Assembly (NCBI GenBank): GCA_036245805.1
Contig: BTRK01000006.1
Location: forward strand, 23,344,365-23,408,364
DNA from: Pristionchus mayeri
Taxonomy: Eukaryota; Nematoda; Chromadorea; Rhabditida; Neodiplogasteridae
Direction of reading: 5' to 3'
DNA: 64,000 nt
The notes beneath the pieces were generated by a model. It was not told the DNA's origin, searched no databases, and was given only the letters and a program-made list of their open reading frames with translations. Numbering within the stretch: the stretch's first letter is position 1; every line of letters starts with the position of its first letter. Shown one piece after another: positions 23,562-35,900 of the stretch. A program made the translations under genes and the position numbers.

Positions 23562-24498
23562 TGGAACACCAATTTTTCAATAATATGGTATCCGGGGTAC
23601 TTTTTCATGCTGATGACGATGGTCAACTTCATTTTGCATAATTGACCTCTAATGAAGCACTATTTCACCCGTCGAAATAGCGAAATTTCCGGTTTATTTG
23701 ATTTATCAGGGGTAAAACTTTCTACAAAAATTTGGAAATTTGTTTCCCGAGGTGGTTTTTCATTCTCTACACGATGGAATGGTGAACAACCCCGTTTGCA
23801 AGTTCCTTCATTGGTGTTCGGATTTTATTTATGGCTAAAACTCAAAACTAGAAGCCGGCATTGTGTGTGCATGTAAAGTATCTATTGCCTAGGCCGTAAT
23901 CCGATTTTTGTGCAATTTGAAGTATGGGATTTTTACTTATGCCCATTTTAGTTTTCCGATTTCCAAAACCGAGTCGCGGGTTCGATCCTCGCCGCTGTTC
24001 AGGTTTTGCAATATAGCCATCAGTGATACGAGAGTGGGTGAACAAGTGTGCTCTCTTGTTCGCTGATTAGATAGTGAGAGATGAGTAGTTTTGGAAATCG
24101 GAAAACTAAAATGGGCATAAGTAAAAATCCCATACTTCAAATTGCACAAAAATCGGATTACGGCCTAGGCAATAGATACTTTACATGCACACACAATGCC
24201 GGCTTCTAGTTTTGAGTTTTAGCCATAAATAAAATTCGAACACCAATGAAGGAACTTGCAAACGGGGTTGTTCACCATTCCATCGTGTAGAGAATGAAAA
24301 ACCACCTCGGGAAACAAATTTCCAAATTTTTGTAGCAAGTTCAAAGTTCCCTGATAAATCAAATAAACCGAAAATTTCGCTATTTCGACGGGTGAAATAG
24401 TGCTTCATTATAGGTCAATTATGCAAAATGAAGTTGACCATCGTCATCAGCATGAAAAAGTACCCCGGATACCATATTATTGAAAATTTGGTGTTCCA
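23562..24498. repeat. 0.94 kb foldback element upstream of the myosin start
   Basis: The arms TGGAACACCAA... (23562) and ...TTGGTGTTCCA (24498) are near-perfectly complementary over about 450 bases each. The centre at about 24020-24060 carries GGTTCGATCC, the core of a pol III B box, but no matching A box. The element sits about 60 bases upstream of the myosin ATG, so it lies in the promoter or 5' leader region. No target duplication is obvious. Confidence 0.9.
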
Positions 24499-26386
24499 GA
24501 TCCTCCCTGAATTGTCTGACCCTTACAAATACTGCGTCATAGAGATCTACTCTTCCCTAAATCTACCATACTCAGTCAGTGCTATGATGTTGGCAACTTT
24601 AGTTTTACAGTATTGCTAAAGTGATTTCGCAATCTGAGGCAGGAGAGGTGTGAGGCGCAAAAAAGTCTACGCTATTCCAATTTGCAGATCTTCCTTCAAC
24701 AGCGATTAGATTTGGATTTGACTCGGAAGTTATGGAGAGTGCAGTAATCACCTCTTAATTCTCTCTACTTTAGTTGTCCTGCACAGGCCGGACGAATCAG
24801 CTATTCGCCTTCTTTCGTTCTCGAGTCGAGACCGCGGAGAACGGAATCGGACTGAGAATGAGGATCAGGATAGAATTATCGATTAACAATTCCCGATTCA
24901 TAAATCACAAAATAACTAATATTTAAATTCGACAAAGTGAAATCGTTAGCGGCATCAATGCGTGAATGCGTGGAATGGCAAACATCGCGCCTCTCACGGA
25001 TCAATCGATTATTACATCGAGCGGAGGAAAATGGTCGATCCTTCGCAAATCTTCAATCTATTTGCTCATCAGTGGAAATTTCTCCTTCAGTTTCTTTTGC
25101 CTTCGAGGCATTCAAAGATGAGCAGAATTAGCAAAGATTGACACTACGCTGGAGCCCTCTTGAACCACTTGGAGACGGGATTCTCATTTTGTGGATAAAC
25201 TAACTGTGAACTATGATCAGTTGAGGAGTACGACGAATGCAATTGGCATTGGAAGAGTAAGATGCATCGTGCAGAGGAGCTTAGCGCATCAATGGTGTCA
25301 TCGGATATCAGTTCAAAGCACGCACAGAACAATGGGAAGAGAGGGGAAGGAGGGATGGCAGAGGGATAACTGATCAAATAGTACCGAAGAATGTCTGGAG
25401 AGGGAAGGAAGCGGACGATTGTCTGAGGAGAGGAAGAGATAAAGGAAAGCCGAGGAGATTTAGAGGAAGTGATCTGATCAAGTTGCACCACTCCATTCAA
25501 TGAATCATTTGAGCGCGTAGGAGTAAAGAGAGATCAATGGAAGATATTAGAACCGCAACCACGTAATCGCAAAAAAAAATAAGTAAATGTGGAAATTAAA
25601 TTCTTTGGAAAACGCCTGATAAGCATGAAGATAAGTGAAGGATGCGCATCGTGGAGTGATGTAGAATGCAGTGAGTCTAAGCACAACTTAGTCTTACATC
25701 AGGATTGAACGGAGATTCCGTCACACAACCTTGGAAGCGAAATGAAGTGATCAACAATCGATATTCGTAATGAGTGAGAGTGCATGGATGGACTGCCCAC
25801 CTCTTCACTTCGACCATCCCAAGGAGATTTCTCGCTTATCTCTCTGAAGGCATGCGCTATCCTCCTCCCCCTCTCCCCTCCTCTCTCTCCCTCTCAATCC
25901 CCCTCTCTACACCTCTCACAGCTTCCGATCATCCGGACTCTTCACTTCTCGTACTGTATCGTGTATCTCTCGTGATGGAGGGCGGGGGGAGCTCCTCCCT
26001 CTCTCTCTCTCTTCTCCTCCCCCTCCTCGTCCATTACACTGAGGGGGCGCAAACTGTGTACAAGAGAAGGAGCTAGAGGAAGGGGGATTGAAGTGCCGAG
26101 GGAGTGGAAGCTTGATTCTCATGGGAAGGCTCGAGTTGAGAGAAGATCCAGTCAGAAACAAAACAGCCATTTATTATCGAGTATACATCGAAATTGCAGC
26201 AATTTGTGATAATGCAATGAGGTACCGGCATTGATTAGTGATTGATTCTTGATTGGACTATTGATTAGCATCAGATCAATGAATGAAGAATTGCGTGGAA
26301 AGACATGGTAGAGCACTGGGGCATGAGGTGGGAGCAAATGGAGTTAGTCTGTGATATGGAAGTACGGTAGGAGTACTGTGATTTGC
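24499..26386. other. Intergenic region between myosin 5' end and MAM gene 1 3' end
   Basis: Contains the presumed myosin promoter and the 3' flank of the minus-strand MAM gene. A C/T-rich block with long CT runs lies at about 25855-26040. The open frame on the minus strand at 25144-25500 has no recognisable domain, and I do not call it a gene. No RNA gene is seen. Confidence 0.5.
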
Positions 26387-29300
26387 TCAGCATCGATTGC
26401 TCTTCAGTTGAATGTTATCGATTGCTAGCCACTTGAATGGCTTCCTTTGAGTTGCAACGAAGAATATCTGGAAGGAAATTGAGTTACAATAATAATGAAA
26501 TTGTTTGATACTTGCAATGCCACCTTGGTGATCTACTAGAATCAGAATTGCTGACCTTCCTTGCTTCCTTGGGAACGGTGACAGTCTCTCCTTCCATCCA
26601 GTAGATGTCCTTCTCTAGAAGAGGAACCAGGTAGGGACAGTCAGTGAGAGTGTCGAAGCACACCTCAAAATTAATGAGATAAAGTGGACAAGGAGTGACA
26701 ACTCTGATTGACCGTATTCGTGATCAGGATAATTCTTCATCTGAACTCGCCTTGAGGCTGACGTCGTTGCTCCTTCTGTAGAAGTCGAAGGAGAGGGGAG
26801 TGTCTTCAGGGAGAATGAAAGAAGGAGATTCAAGCACGAAGTCACTGAATTCTTTTTGTAATGCATTGTTCAAAGTTATGTTGACAAATATTTTACGCTG
26901 TCAGTTTGTTAATTTTCAATTCAAGAAAATGTCGCAGATTAAACTGACCGTTTTTGCTTATTATCATGTGAATCTGACCCGACGTAGAGGAATCCATCTG
27001 ACAATAATTTAGCTCAATTTTTCCAAGATTTTTGTGTACCTCTATCCTTGATGTTTTTGATACCGGTGTGGATGTTGCCAACGGGCTTGTTAGAGACGGA
27101 CCACTGGCCGAAACTGAATGAGATTACTTATGGAAAATGAAAACAGGAAGAATTTTCTTGCCACAATCCTGATTTGATTATATTTGATTATGCTCCTTCA
27201 GACTCGTATAGATAATGTTGCCACCTTCTTCGAAATCCCCACATCTTTCTCTACAGACCTGGCAGTGTTGTTCATGAAATTGGCGTAGTTGCACATATTT
27301 CTGTCGAATGAACAATCGAGGAGATTGCAGACGGAGAGACGACGAATACGAAGACGACGAGTAGGGGCTGAGAGAGGAGGGGTGATGGGTGGAGAGAGGA
27401 AGGAGGAGAGAGAGAGGAGGAAGAGAGATGCAACTCCCTCATCGGATAGAATTGTATGTATCGCCAATGAACTAATCAATCTCTTATGTTATTCGTTAAT
27501 AATTTTACGATGGAGGATAATAAGTTTTTAGGTAAACATTGTACGCTTACAATTAATTATTTCAGGTTCGCTGGGTTCAGCTGAAGGAGGGAAGGTCTTG
27601 TCCTGAAATATATTTCATTTTGTTTGTCAATGAATATTATATTCTGATTTAATGTAAATGGATTTGTAAGAAGATTCTACTTTACGAAGTATGTTACCTC
27701 TTGGTTTTCTCTGATGGCGAGTCCCTTGAATGGATCTCTGGGTGGTCCCTTGAGGGATCGAGGAGGGGTCGGAATCTTCTCGTCTTCTCTTATCTGCAAA
27801 AACATGAGTAAATTGTGACTACTAGAAATGGTTTGTCTCCATATCGAATCGGTAGATCGACAAGTAGCGTGTATCTCATAATGTGCATGATATCACATTC
27901 ATAATTAGACCAATGGCGCTTCATAAGCATCGTAAATGGCCTTGGACTATAATTTATAGCCTATAAAAAGCGAGTAGTAACTGACGGAGTTCTCGTAGGC
28001 GACGTCTTCACTGGCAGGGACTGAAGTCTCGTGGTCGTACTCAGCAGGATCCACTTGGAACTGAAGAACAACAGCGCTTGGAAATAGAATGAAATGTTCC
28101 TTCTTTACCTGCTCGTGGAGAGTGGGAGGATGCGCGTTGAATGCACGGTCTGATCGGTTCTGATCCTTCAAGTCATCATCAAATTAATTTGAAGATATTT
28201 ATCTCGAATGAACCTCAGGTTTGTCATCGATCATCTCTCCGTCTTCTTCTTCTCCACGAGGAGTTCGCTCCTTCTCAGCGTGAGCTGAGCCTCCAGATGA
28301 GGAAGAAGATTCCTCTTCGAAGAACGAAGAAGACTTGGAGGAACCAGAGATCGCAGGCTGCAAATATTATTATTCATTCTGGATAAGCACGATACTATAA
28401 ATCGACTTTCGAAATCCAGTCTTCAGCGGCCTAGGCCTCGCAAGTTAGGCAATTGCTGAGAGTACTGGAAATAAGGAGAGTAAAAATAATTTACTTGTTT
28501 CTCGTCCTCGCATAGATCTGCCCTATACTCGATGGAGTTAACGACGAAGAGAATCGGATGGAGAATGGAAGCGGCGACGATTTCGACATCGAAGACAGTC
28601 GCATTCGGATGGACGACCTCGACGACTACTGACGAAGACGACGAATAGGAGATCGGCTGAAAAGAGAAGAAGAGGTGGAGCGATTATCTTTATTAATTTA
28701 TCTTGGTTAGATCAGAACAGTGTTAGAATAACAGTTATTCGGGTCACTGAAGGAGAGGTGAAACAATCGCGTTTTTGAAGGTTTTTGATTCATATCTATA
28801 TTGATTGGGCTCTGACCTGCGTGCATGACCTCGCGAGATGATCTTGAGTGCACACCTTGAAGTCAATCTCAGTGGGATTCGAGAGCCAGTAGCTGAAATC
28901 AAACTCCTGTTTCTACTACTGGAATAATCGGAGCCCACTTGAGTTTTAGTACTCCATTGCCCCTCTGGCAGATGACTGCAGTGCCTAGAGTGATCTCCTC
29001 CCCCTTCGGATGGGAGATCAGTTGATAGGCGAAGGCTCCCTCGGGAACATCCGATCTGCAACAATCAACACAATTGTAGTATTGCATTTAGTTTGAAACC
29101 ATGTTTGTTTCAATCTAACAGTGGAGACCTTTGAATCACTGAGTCATGGGAAATAAGATGCTCACCTGCCCATCATCTGGGAGAATGCCTTCTTAGTGGC
29201 AGGGTTGGGCATCGAGGCGATATTAAGAGAGGAGACGTCGAATCTGAACCCCTTCTCATTCACTCCGGCTGTCAACTGAGACGAGGGAGAAGGGAGAGAG

Positions 29301-30703
29301 AGAACCTGCACGTGGATCCCTGCTCGAATGTGCACATGAGAGCACTCGCACTCTGACTGATCGATGGCTTGTTTTCCACGCATTGGGGGAAATTGGAGAG
29401 GGAGAGGACGGAACAGTCCGAAGCAGAAGGAGCTCTGCAATTAACATTACTTGCTTATTAGAACTTCATTTATGGTACTTCTTCACTGGGAGAGGAAAAA
29501 CGTACACGGCTGCTCCGGGAACTTGTTGGTAGTGAGGAACCATCGAATTGCCGTTGAACATCTGGCCAGGGACTAGCTTCTGCAACATTTCCCTCTCATG
29601 TCAGATATCTTCAGGTTGTGAAGTATAGTTTGCTATTGTAACGGAAAATGTAAGAGGTGCGGAAGGTAGTACCTGATCATATACTGGTTGTTGTTGTTGT
29701 GGGGCATAGCTGGCGAACTGCTGCATCTGCTGTTGAGACTGCGTGGGGTACTGCTACAATATCTGCCCATTAATCTCAGTAATTGAAGGAAGTATCGCAC
29801 CGAGGGACTCTGCTGGTAGTTCTGTTGGGGAAGCAGCTGGGGATAAGCAGTATTCGAAGGAAGAGAAAGACCCTGCAGACCCGCCAGATTCAGAGGAGGC
29901 TGATAGGGAGATGGTGAGAAGAAGAATGGAAGGAATACTGACCATGTATGGAGAGGAAGCAGGAGGAGGCTGAGGAGCTACTTGCGGGTACTGAAAGAAT
30001 GAATGAGAGAGGGTAAATCATTCCTTCCTTTTTGAACCAATGGAGAATGCATGCTCTCGATGAGAGGGAATTCCGCTAGTCTCGTACCAGGTTTTCTTCG
30101 GGTGCAGGGGGAGGCGGCACGTATCCTGGATAGGCGATGAATTGTTTTGATGACTTCCCGTACTTGGCGTAAGCAGCTGGAGGAGAAGCCTGAAGAAGTA
30201 TTTATCGATCGGAAACGGAGATCGATGACCTACCGGATAGGTGCCTTCTCCCGTCGCGACTCCTGACGTGAGTTTGCCACTGAATGACTCCAAGCCCTGA
30301 GGTGAGATAGTCAATGGATGAACAATATTTCGAGAGAGATCTTTATTTTTGAAGTTAGTAGTGCTAATGACTGGTCTTTTTCTCTACCTCTGCGTAGCTA
30401 GAAGGGGGGATGGGTGGAGGGGGCGGAGCTGCGACAGGTGCAGCAGGCTGCGAGTACGAATCATGGCTGTACCCAGGCTGCAATTAAATGACATCATCAT
30501 ATTTGAAGTGCATTCGACCTTTTGTCTGTCCTCCATCTATGTATATTAAAGAGTCTTGTCCTAAACTGGATATCTGGAAGGCAGACTGACAGTATAAGAT
30601 GAGAAAGACTGCTTGTAGTTTGGTTGGGCGAATGAGTGTTGACTGAAGGAGGATGGCTGTGAGTTGAATGAGAAGGAAGGAGTCGGAGGCTGGCACGCAC
30701 TGC
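26387..30703 (-). CDS. MAM-like two-domain protein with Pro/Gln-rich N-terminal region (gene 1)
   Basis: Probably extracellular: MAM domains are cysteine-paired beta-sandwich adhesion modules. The N-terminal half (exons about 29500-30703) is low-complexity, with stretches such as AAPVAAPPPPPIPPSSYAE and SQQQMQQFASYAPQQQQPV. MAM-like domain 1 begins SALMCTFEQGSTCRF (about 29310-29430) and runs through FAYQLISHPKGEEITLG (about 29000) and YWLSNPTEIDFKVCTQDHL (about 28840). It ends VVNSIEYRADLCED (about 28510). A Ser/Glu-rich linker follows. Domain 2 begins DCSFDRNMCNYANFMNN (about 27260), contains LPEDTPLSFDFYRRSND and VCFDTLTDCPYL, and ends IFFVATQRKPFKWLAIDNIQ then ...RC and stop at 26387-26389. 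The first exon recognised opens SACQPPTPSFSFNS; the true start and any signal peptide were not found, so the 5' end is incomplete. It is a paralogue of the next gene. Confidence 0.72.
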
Positions 30704-32983
30704 CTGAACTTCATTGATTCCTCCCACACTCACTTCACTATTATTTGCACTATAATTTATTATTCATTTGCATTTTTCAACATTTTTTGGATAGAGACAT
30801 GTGCTACCGTATCCGAGAATCCCCCCAATTCAGGATTAGGCGCTCGCTTGAAGGATCAACAGGCGAGCAGAGATAATCCAACCAGACCGGCGAGGTTTTA
30901 TGATATCCTCCCCTGAGGGATCGCATGACTTGTATGACTAAGAATGGAGATTCGAGTGATCTGGGTCAAGTCGATGACTGGAGGAGAGAGAGAGGGACTG
31001 AGAATGGAAAGTGAATGGATGCCTAGGAAGAGTTTATGAGCCGGAAGAAACGATGAGCAGAAGGGAGAAGAAGGGAGGAGAAAGGAGTCTGGAGGAGGGA
31101 AAGTGAGAGGAGAACTGGATAAGGAAGAGAAAGTTGAGAACGAAGGATATTAATCACTTCCGAGTAGTAATCCGTCTGATCCACCAGTTTACCATTTCGA
31201 CATCTGGATCGGAGACTATTACAAATGAGTAGCATTTTGTATAGACTACAAGTAGAGAAAGGTCCTGTCTAAGGCGACAATTCATTCCACCTCATTAGAA
31301 TTTCACGATTGTGACACCTGCGCTTAACTGTCGACTCATTTGAATCGAGGAAGTGACTAGATCACACGTTTAAAAAGAGTTTCCATGAGCGTCTGCGTTG
31401 CAAAAGTAGCACTAAGGGGTGAGAACGGAGAAGCAATGGAGCACTAAGCACTAATAAAGATTAATTGCCAACGCTGATTGATGGCGCGGGAAGATCTAAT
31501 CGTACGGTAAGAGTTTCGCCATTGATGTGGACAATAGTTTCTTCCCTTCACTTTTGTCCATTTGCATCGTCTAATCTCCACTCCATTGAAAAATGAACCA
31601 TCCCATCTCCACTTTCTGATATGAATGTGCGCCACTGTGTTTGGGAATCCTTCAGTAGTCAAAACGGTATGCAGCTATCTCGTCATTTACAATACACGCT
31701 CAGTATTATCTTGAAAGCTCACACTTGTACACAGAATACACGTTTCCCTTATTTTTACAACTTCGAATCTTTTACTGCTGGCAAGAGGGTAGAGAGTACG
31801 AATATGATTCATTTCGAAGGCCCTTCCTTCGTGCCCCCCTTGTCTCATTCGTTTCCTTCTTGGTTCCACCATACGAGAAGTGACCGGTCTCCCTTTAGTC
31901 ACGGGAGGATTGTTGTTATTTATAGGAGTGACCAAGGCGAGAAAAGAAAGGACTGACCCAATGAAGCGAGAAGGAAGAGAGAGGGAAGAAGCCGGTAGAT
32001 CGGCAGAGGTGCCATCCCTTCAGTCGACCGAGATTATCGATTGGATGGGGATAAGATGAAGGAGTACTCTGCAATGGATGGCATCTCAGTTCGTAATCGA
32101 TGTTAAGCGGATAATGATAAGCCGCGACCATTCCGAACTGTTGCCCGGTTCTGCATCAAACGGCGTATAATCCCCGTCCTTCTCCTCTCCCTCCTCATTC
32201 TATGGCTATCACACCCGAATTGAGGCTACCCCGAGGGTGATTTGTACTACTGGAGGGAAAGGGTACAGAACAGTGGAGAGAGGTCAGTACATAATAGAGG
32301 GGTGCAGGAAGCGCAAAAAATGACCATAGTATTGGAGAAATCGACATTTATCAAACTGATATGAGACACTGTAATGAGTGAGGGATCGAAAACTGAATGT
32401 ACAGACACACGATAAGGCACGAAATTTGAGTGATAGGATGAGCTTATAAAGGTCAACGAAAAAACACCGTATCTGGAAGGAAATTAGTGGTTCTGATGGT
32501 GTAAAACCGAGCGGAGATTTGTGGAAGGAGAAAGTGAAGAGAAGGACTGAAGAGGAAAGAAGAGAGAGATCAAGCACCGTAATCCGAGGGAATCTAAGAA
32601 CCAGACAGATTAGTCTGAGAGGAGAGGACGAGATGCCCTGAGGGCATGGAAGTGACCAAAGAAGAGAGAGAAGATGATACACGGGCATCCGTTCCTAGTG
32701 AAAGTGTGAGGTGATGGAATGGATGAGAGGAGGGGAGGAGCTGATCCATGGGCTATGGGGATCCTGTCATAGAGATACCGCCCCTCGATCCCCTATCAAA
32801 GACACTATTGTGAGATTGGGGGAGGAATTCCTTCCCTGGCTGGACCCATTCCGGACTTTCAGCCGGTGCTTCGATACGCTCGAAAGAATCACCAAGGAGC
32901 ATCAGATTATCTGGAGGGATGAGAGACACCTGAGTACGGTAGAGGAATGTTGCAAGACATGAGGGAGGAGAGGGGGGAGGGGA
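30704..32983. other. Intergenic region, possible missing first exon of MAM gene 1
   Basis: Two kilobases between the two MAM genes. A short minus-strand frame from 32131 (MVAAYHYPLNIDYELRCHPL) could be an upstream exon but has no supporting homology. The rest is purine-rich on the plus strand (31060-31140, 32520-32680) with no clear splice-bounded coding. Confidence 0.45.
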
Positions 32984-35900
32984 TCAATGGGCTAAGACAG
33001 TCAGATTGGCGGGACTCCTCCTTATTCGGTTGTTGGTATCACAATAATTATCGCCTCTCTCCGTCTTAATCTGGATGTTATCCACTGCGAGGAAAAGATT
33101 CTGACGGAGTTTCCCCGCGATGAAGAAGATCTGAAAGGAGAACGATGGGAGAAGGCTACTCATATTCATCCAACTCGTTTACTCCTCATTTTCACAACTG
33201 AAATATGCATTTTGCTTGATTTTTAAATGTTCTTGTCTCACAAAAGTGCATTGTCCCATGAGTCAGAAGATAAGTATTGGAATATTGGTTGATTTCGAAC
33301 CTTTCTGACACCGGGTGGAATGAACACAGCTTGGTTTCGGTACCAGAAGCGAGTCTTGTCGATGGAGGGAGACGAGTAAGGACAGTAGTCGAAGGAGTCA
33401 ATGCACACCTGAACGAAGTATTCGGTACTCGATTATTTTCTGTGCTGTCTCGTAACTCATATTGGTCCCCTCGGACTGTTCACTCTCTTCACCCTCTTCA
33501 CTATCGAAATGACGACCGAAAGTTGGCATTGTAAACCAGATGTTTTCGCTTTCTTTTCTTATGTTTAGAGAGGTGTCATCAGCCAGATTTGTCTCGATTT
33601 CTTCCTCAATCTCAGTCATATCCGGATCGTCCCCCATCCCGCTAAACACATAAACGGCCCGAGAAAACGAGCGAAAAAGCAGGCGATTATGATTATGGAG
33701 GGGCAAGAAAAGGCGGGAGAGAGAGACTAGAGTGTACGAGTTAGGGGAAGGAGAGGTGCTTGAGTGGACGTTCTCAACTGCAACCAGTCATCCGCCACTA
33801 TGTGATTACGGCAGATTAGCGGATCGAGAAGAGAAGAAGAAGAGGAGGAGGAGGGAGAGGGCTAATGGGAAGGATTGTATCGCAGAGGAAGTACTCACGC
33901 AACACTTTCAGGTGCGATTCAAGCAGTTTCGAATGGGTCTGTAGTCTGTTCACGGTGTATCAATTTTGCGCAAAAATGTCTCTCACAGGTCATTGCAATC
34001 CGTTCTCCATCGCTCACCTTCAATTGTGGACCGAATGACCGGAGGAAGAGATCAAAACTGAGTTGTACACTCTTGTGGAGGGTGAACTTGGCCGATTCCA
34101 TCACGAACACCTGAACGCTCGTAGTTGAAGAGGGGGATAATTGGTCATTCACCTCATCGGAGACGTCCTTGTGATTCTGGCCCACGTAGACGAATCCAGC
34201 TGGAAAGAATCAAGTAGTGGATTATGAAATCAGGTATTCTGAAGCAACTTTTTCCGCTCACTAAAACGAATAGAGGGATACATTTCTCACTTGTGGTGTA
34301 GTCTCCTGGAGAATTCTGCTGCACTCCCGTCAAATGGTTTCCGATGAAATTGTGAGCGTGAGACCATGATGATCTGAAGTGAACTCTCTCCCTTTCTTCA
34401 CATTCTCATATTCTCAGAATGGAGAGGGGAAGCAGAATGAAGATAATCACCATCCAACTTAATCTCAGCACCTATGTTCGTGCATCACTGTAATTTCAAA
34501 AGAATTCCTCTATCTCCTTACGTGCTTCCTATTCCTCCGAGTGAGTAGAGACACGAGTGTTCCTCATTGAAAGTGCACGAGAGTGCTTCGCAGACGTCCA
34601 CTGACTCGCTGTCTTGAACTGGCTCCTCAAGCAAATCATTTGATGCGTTGCCACATATAATAAACATCCTAGTTCACAGGCTAGGTTATTCTACAATATT
34701 TCGTTGACTCTTCAGAGGAAATCTTGGAGAGTGTGAAGATGAAGATTGATCAATAACGCATTTTTACAGTGAAAATGTAAGCATATTTTCTGGTTGTGAT
34801 GATGTTGTCATTCATACCACATTCTCACTCTCCAGTGGGGTAGAGAGAATGTGTTGGACTTCTTCCCCTTCCTCCTCTTCCTCCTTCTCTTCCTTTTCCT
34901 CCTCCTTCTCCTCTTCTCTCCCCTCACTCGCAAGAGGTGGAGGAGGAGGAGCAGCCACGGGCTCCTCTTGATTAGTGTCTGAAGAGGATCGTTTGTTCTT
35001 TCGAATGGGCAACATGACAGCGACATCTTCAAATCCATTCTCAATCTCTCCTAACCATCATCTCTGTGCTTCTTCATCGATATTCCTTGTATCGTATGCT
35101 TCGATTCCGCTGGTTTTCTCTTCTTCTTCGGCCGTTCCACCTACAATTTGTGGGGATTATTTCATTCGCTCAGAATATTTTATTTTTCTCACAATCAGTG
35201 TCTTCACCTCATTATCGACTTCTGCTAACACGGGGAAGTCAGTGGTCTCATCTCTCGTAATCTGCACCTCGTCGTTGATCTGAAGGAAAATTCTACAATT
35301 ATGATTTGTTCATCCATTCACATTCTCTTATGGCTCTGATCTCTGTAATTGAACATTTCTTCGACTTATGAAATCTCCTCACCAACTCGCAGATTTGTCC
35401 CTCGTATCGGATGTTGTCGATGAGGACGATCGAAGACGACGTCAACCCTGCAATGAATTCTCTCACTTGCCGCCAGTCGCAAATTATTCGTTTTAAAATA
35501 TAAAAGGGCTTGATGATTCCATGATCTGGGTAAAGAAATTCCTGCAAATCTCCCAGGTGGGCATTGTTACGAAGGGACGAGATATTGATACTCACCAGAT
35601 ACTTCGATGCGCAGTTTGAATGGATCGACAGAGGGAGGAATGGAAGTGGAGATGGGAGCATTAACATCCCATTCAGCCATCTCCTGCAGGATGAAGCAAA
35701 GGATAAATAGAAAACATACAATAAAAAGTGCCAAGAGATGGTCAGATACGACTACGTTATGTGGTTCAATCCGGTGAGGTATCGCATACCCATTACATAC
35801 CCCTAGTGTTCAATGTGTTTGATACTACGTATGAAGCGAAAAATATGTAACATGCGAAGGAGAGAGTCAGTATCACTTGGTTGAGAATAAGGGATCACCT

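Noticed and set aside
23980..24060. Possible tRNA gene at the tip of the palindrome
   Set aside because: Only a B-box-like GGTTCGATCC is present; no A box at the right distance and no cloverleaf arms.
25144..25500. 118-codon minus-strand open frame between myosin and MAM gene 1
   Set aside because: Low-complexity Ser/Pro composition from a purine-rich tract, no recognisable motif and no exon partners.
32711..32962. Plus-strand open frame MMEWMRGGEELIHGLWGSCH...
   Set aside because: No domain, no splice partners, and it overlaps the 3' flank of the MAM gene 2; more likely chance.
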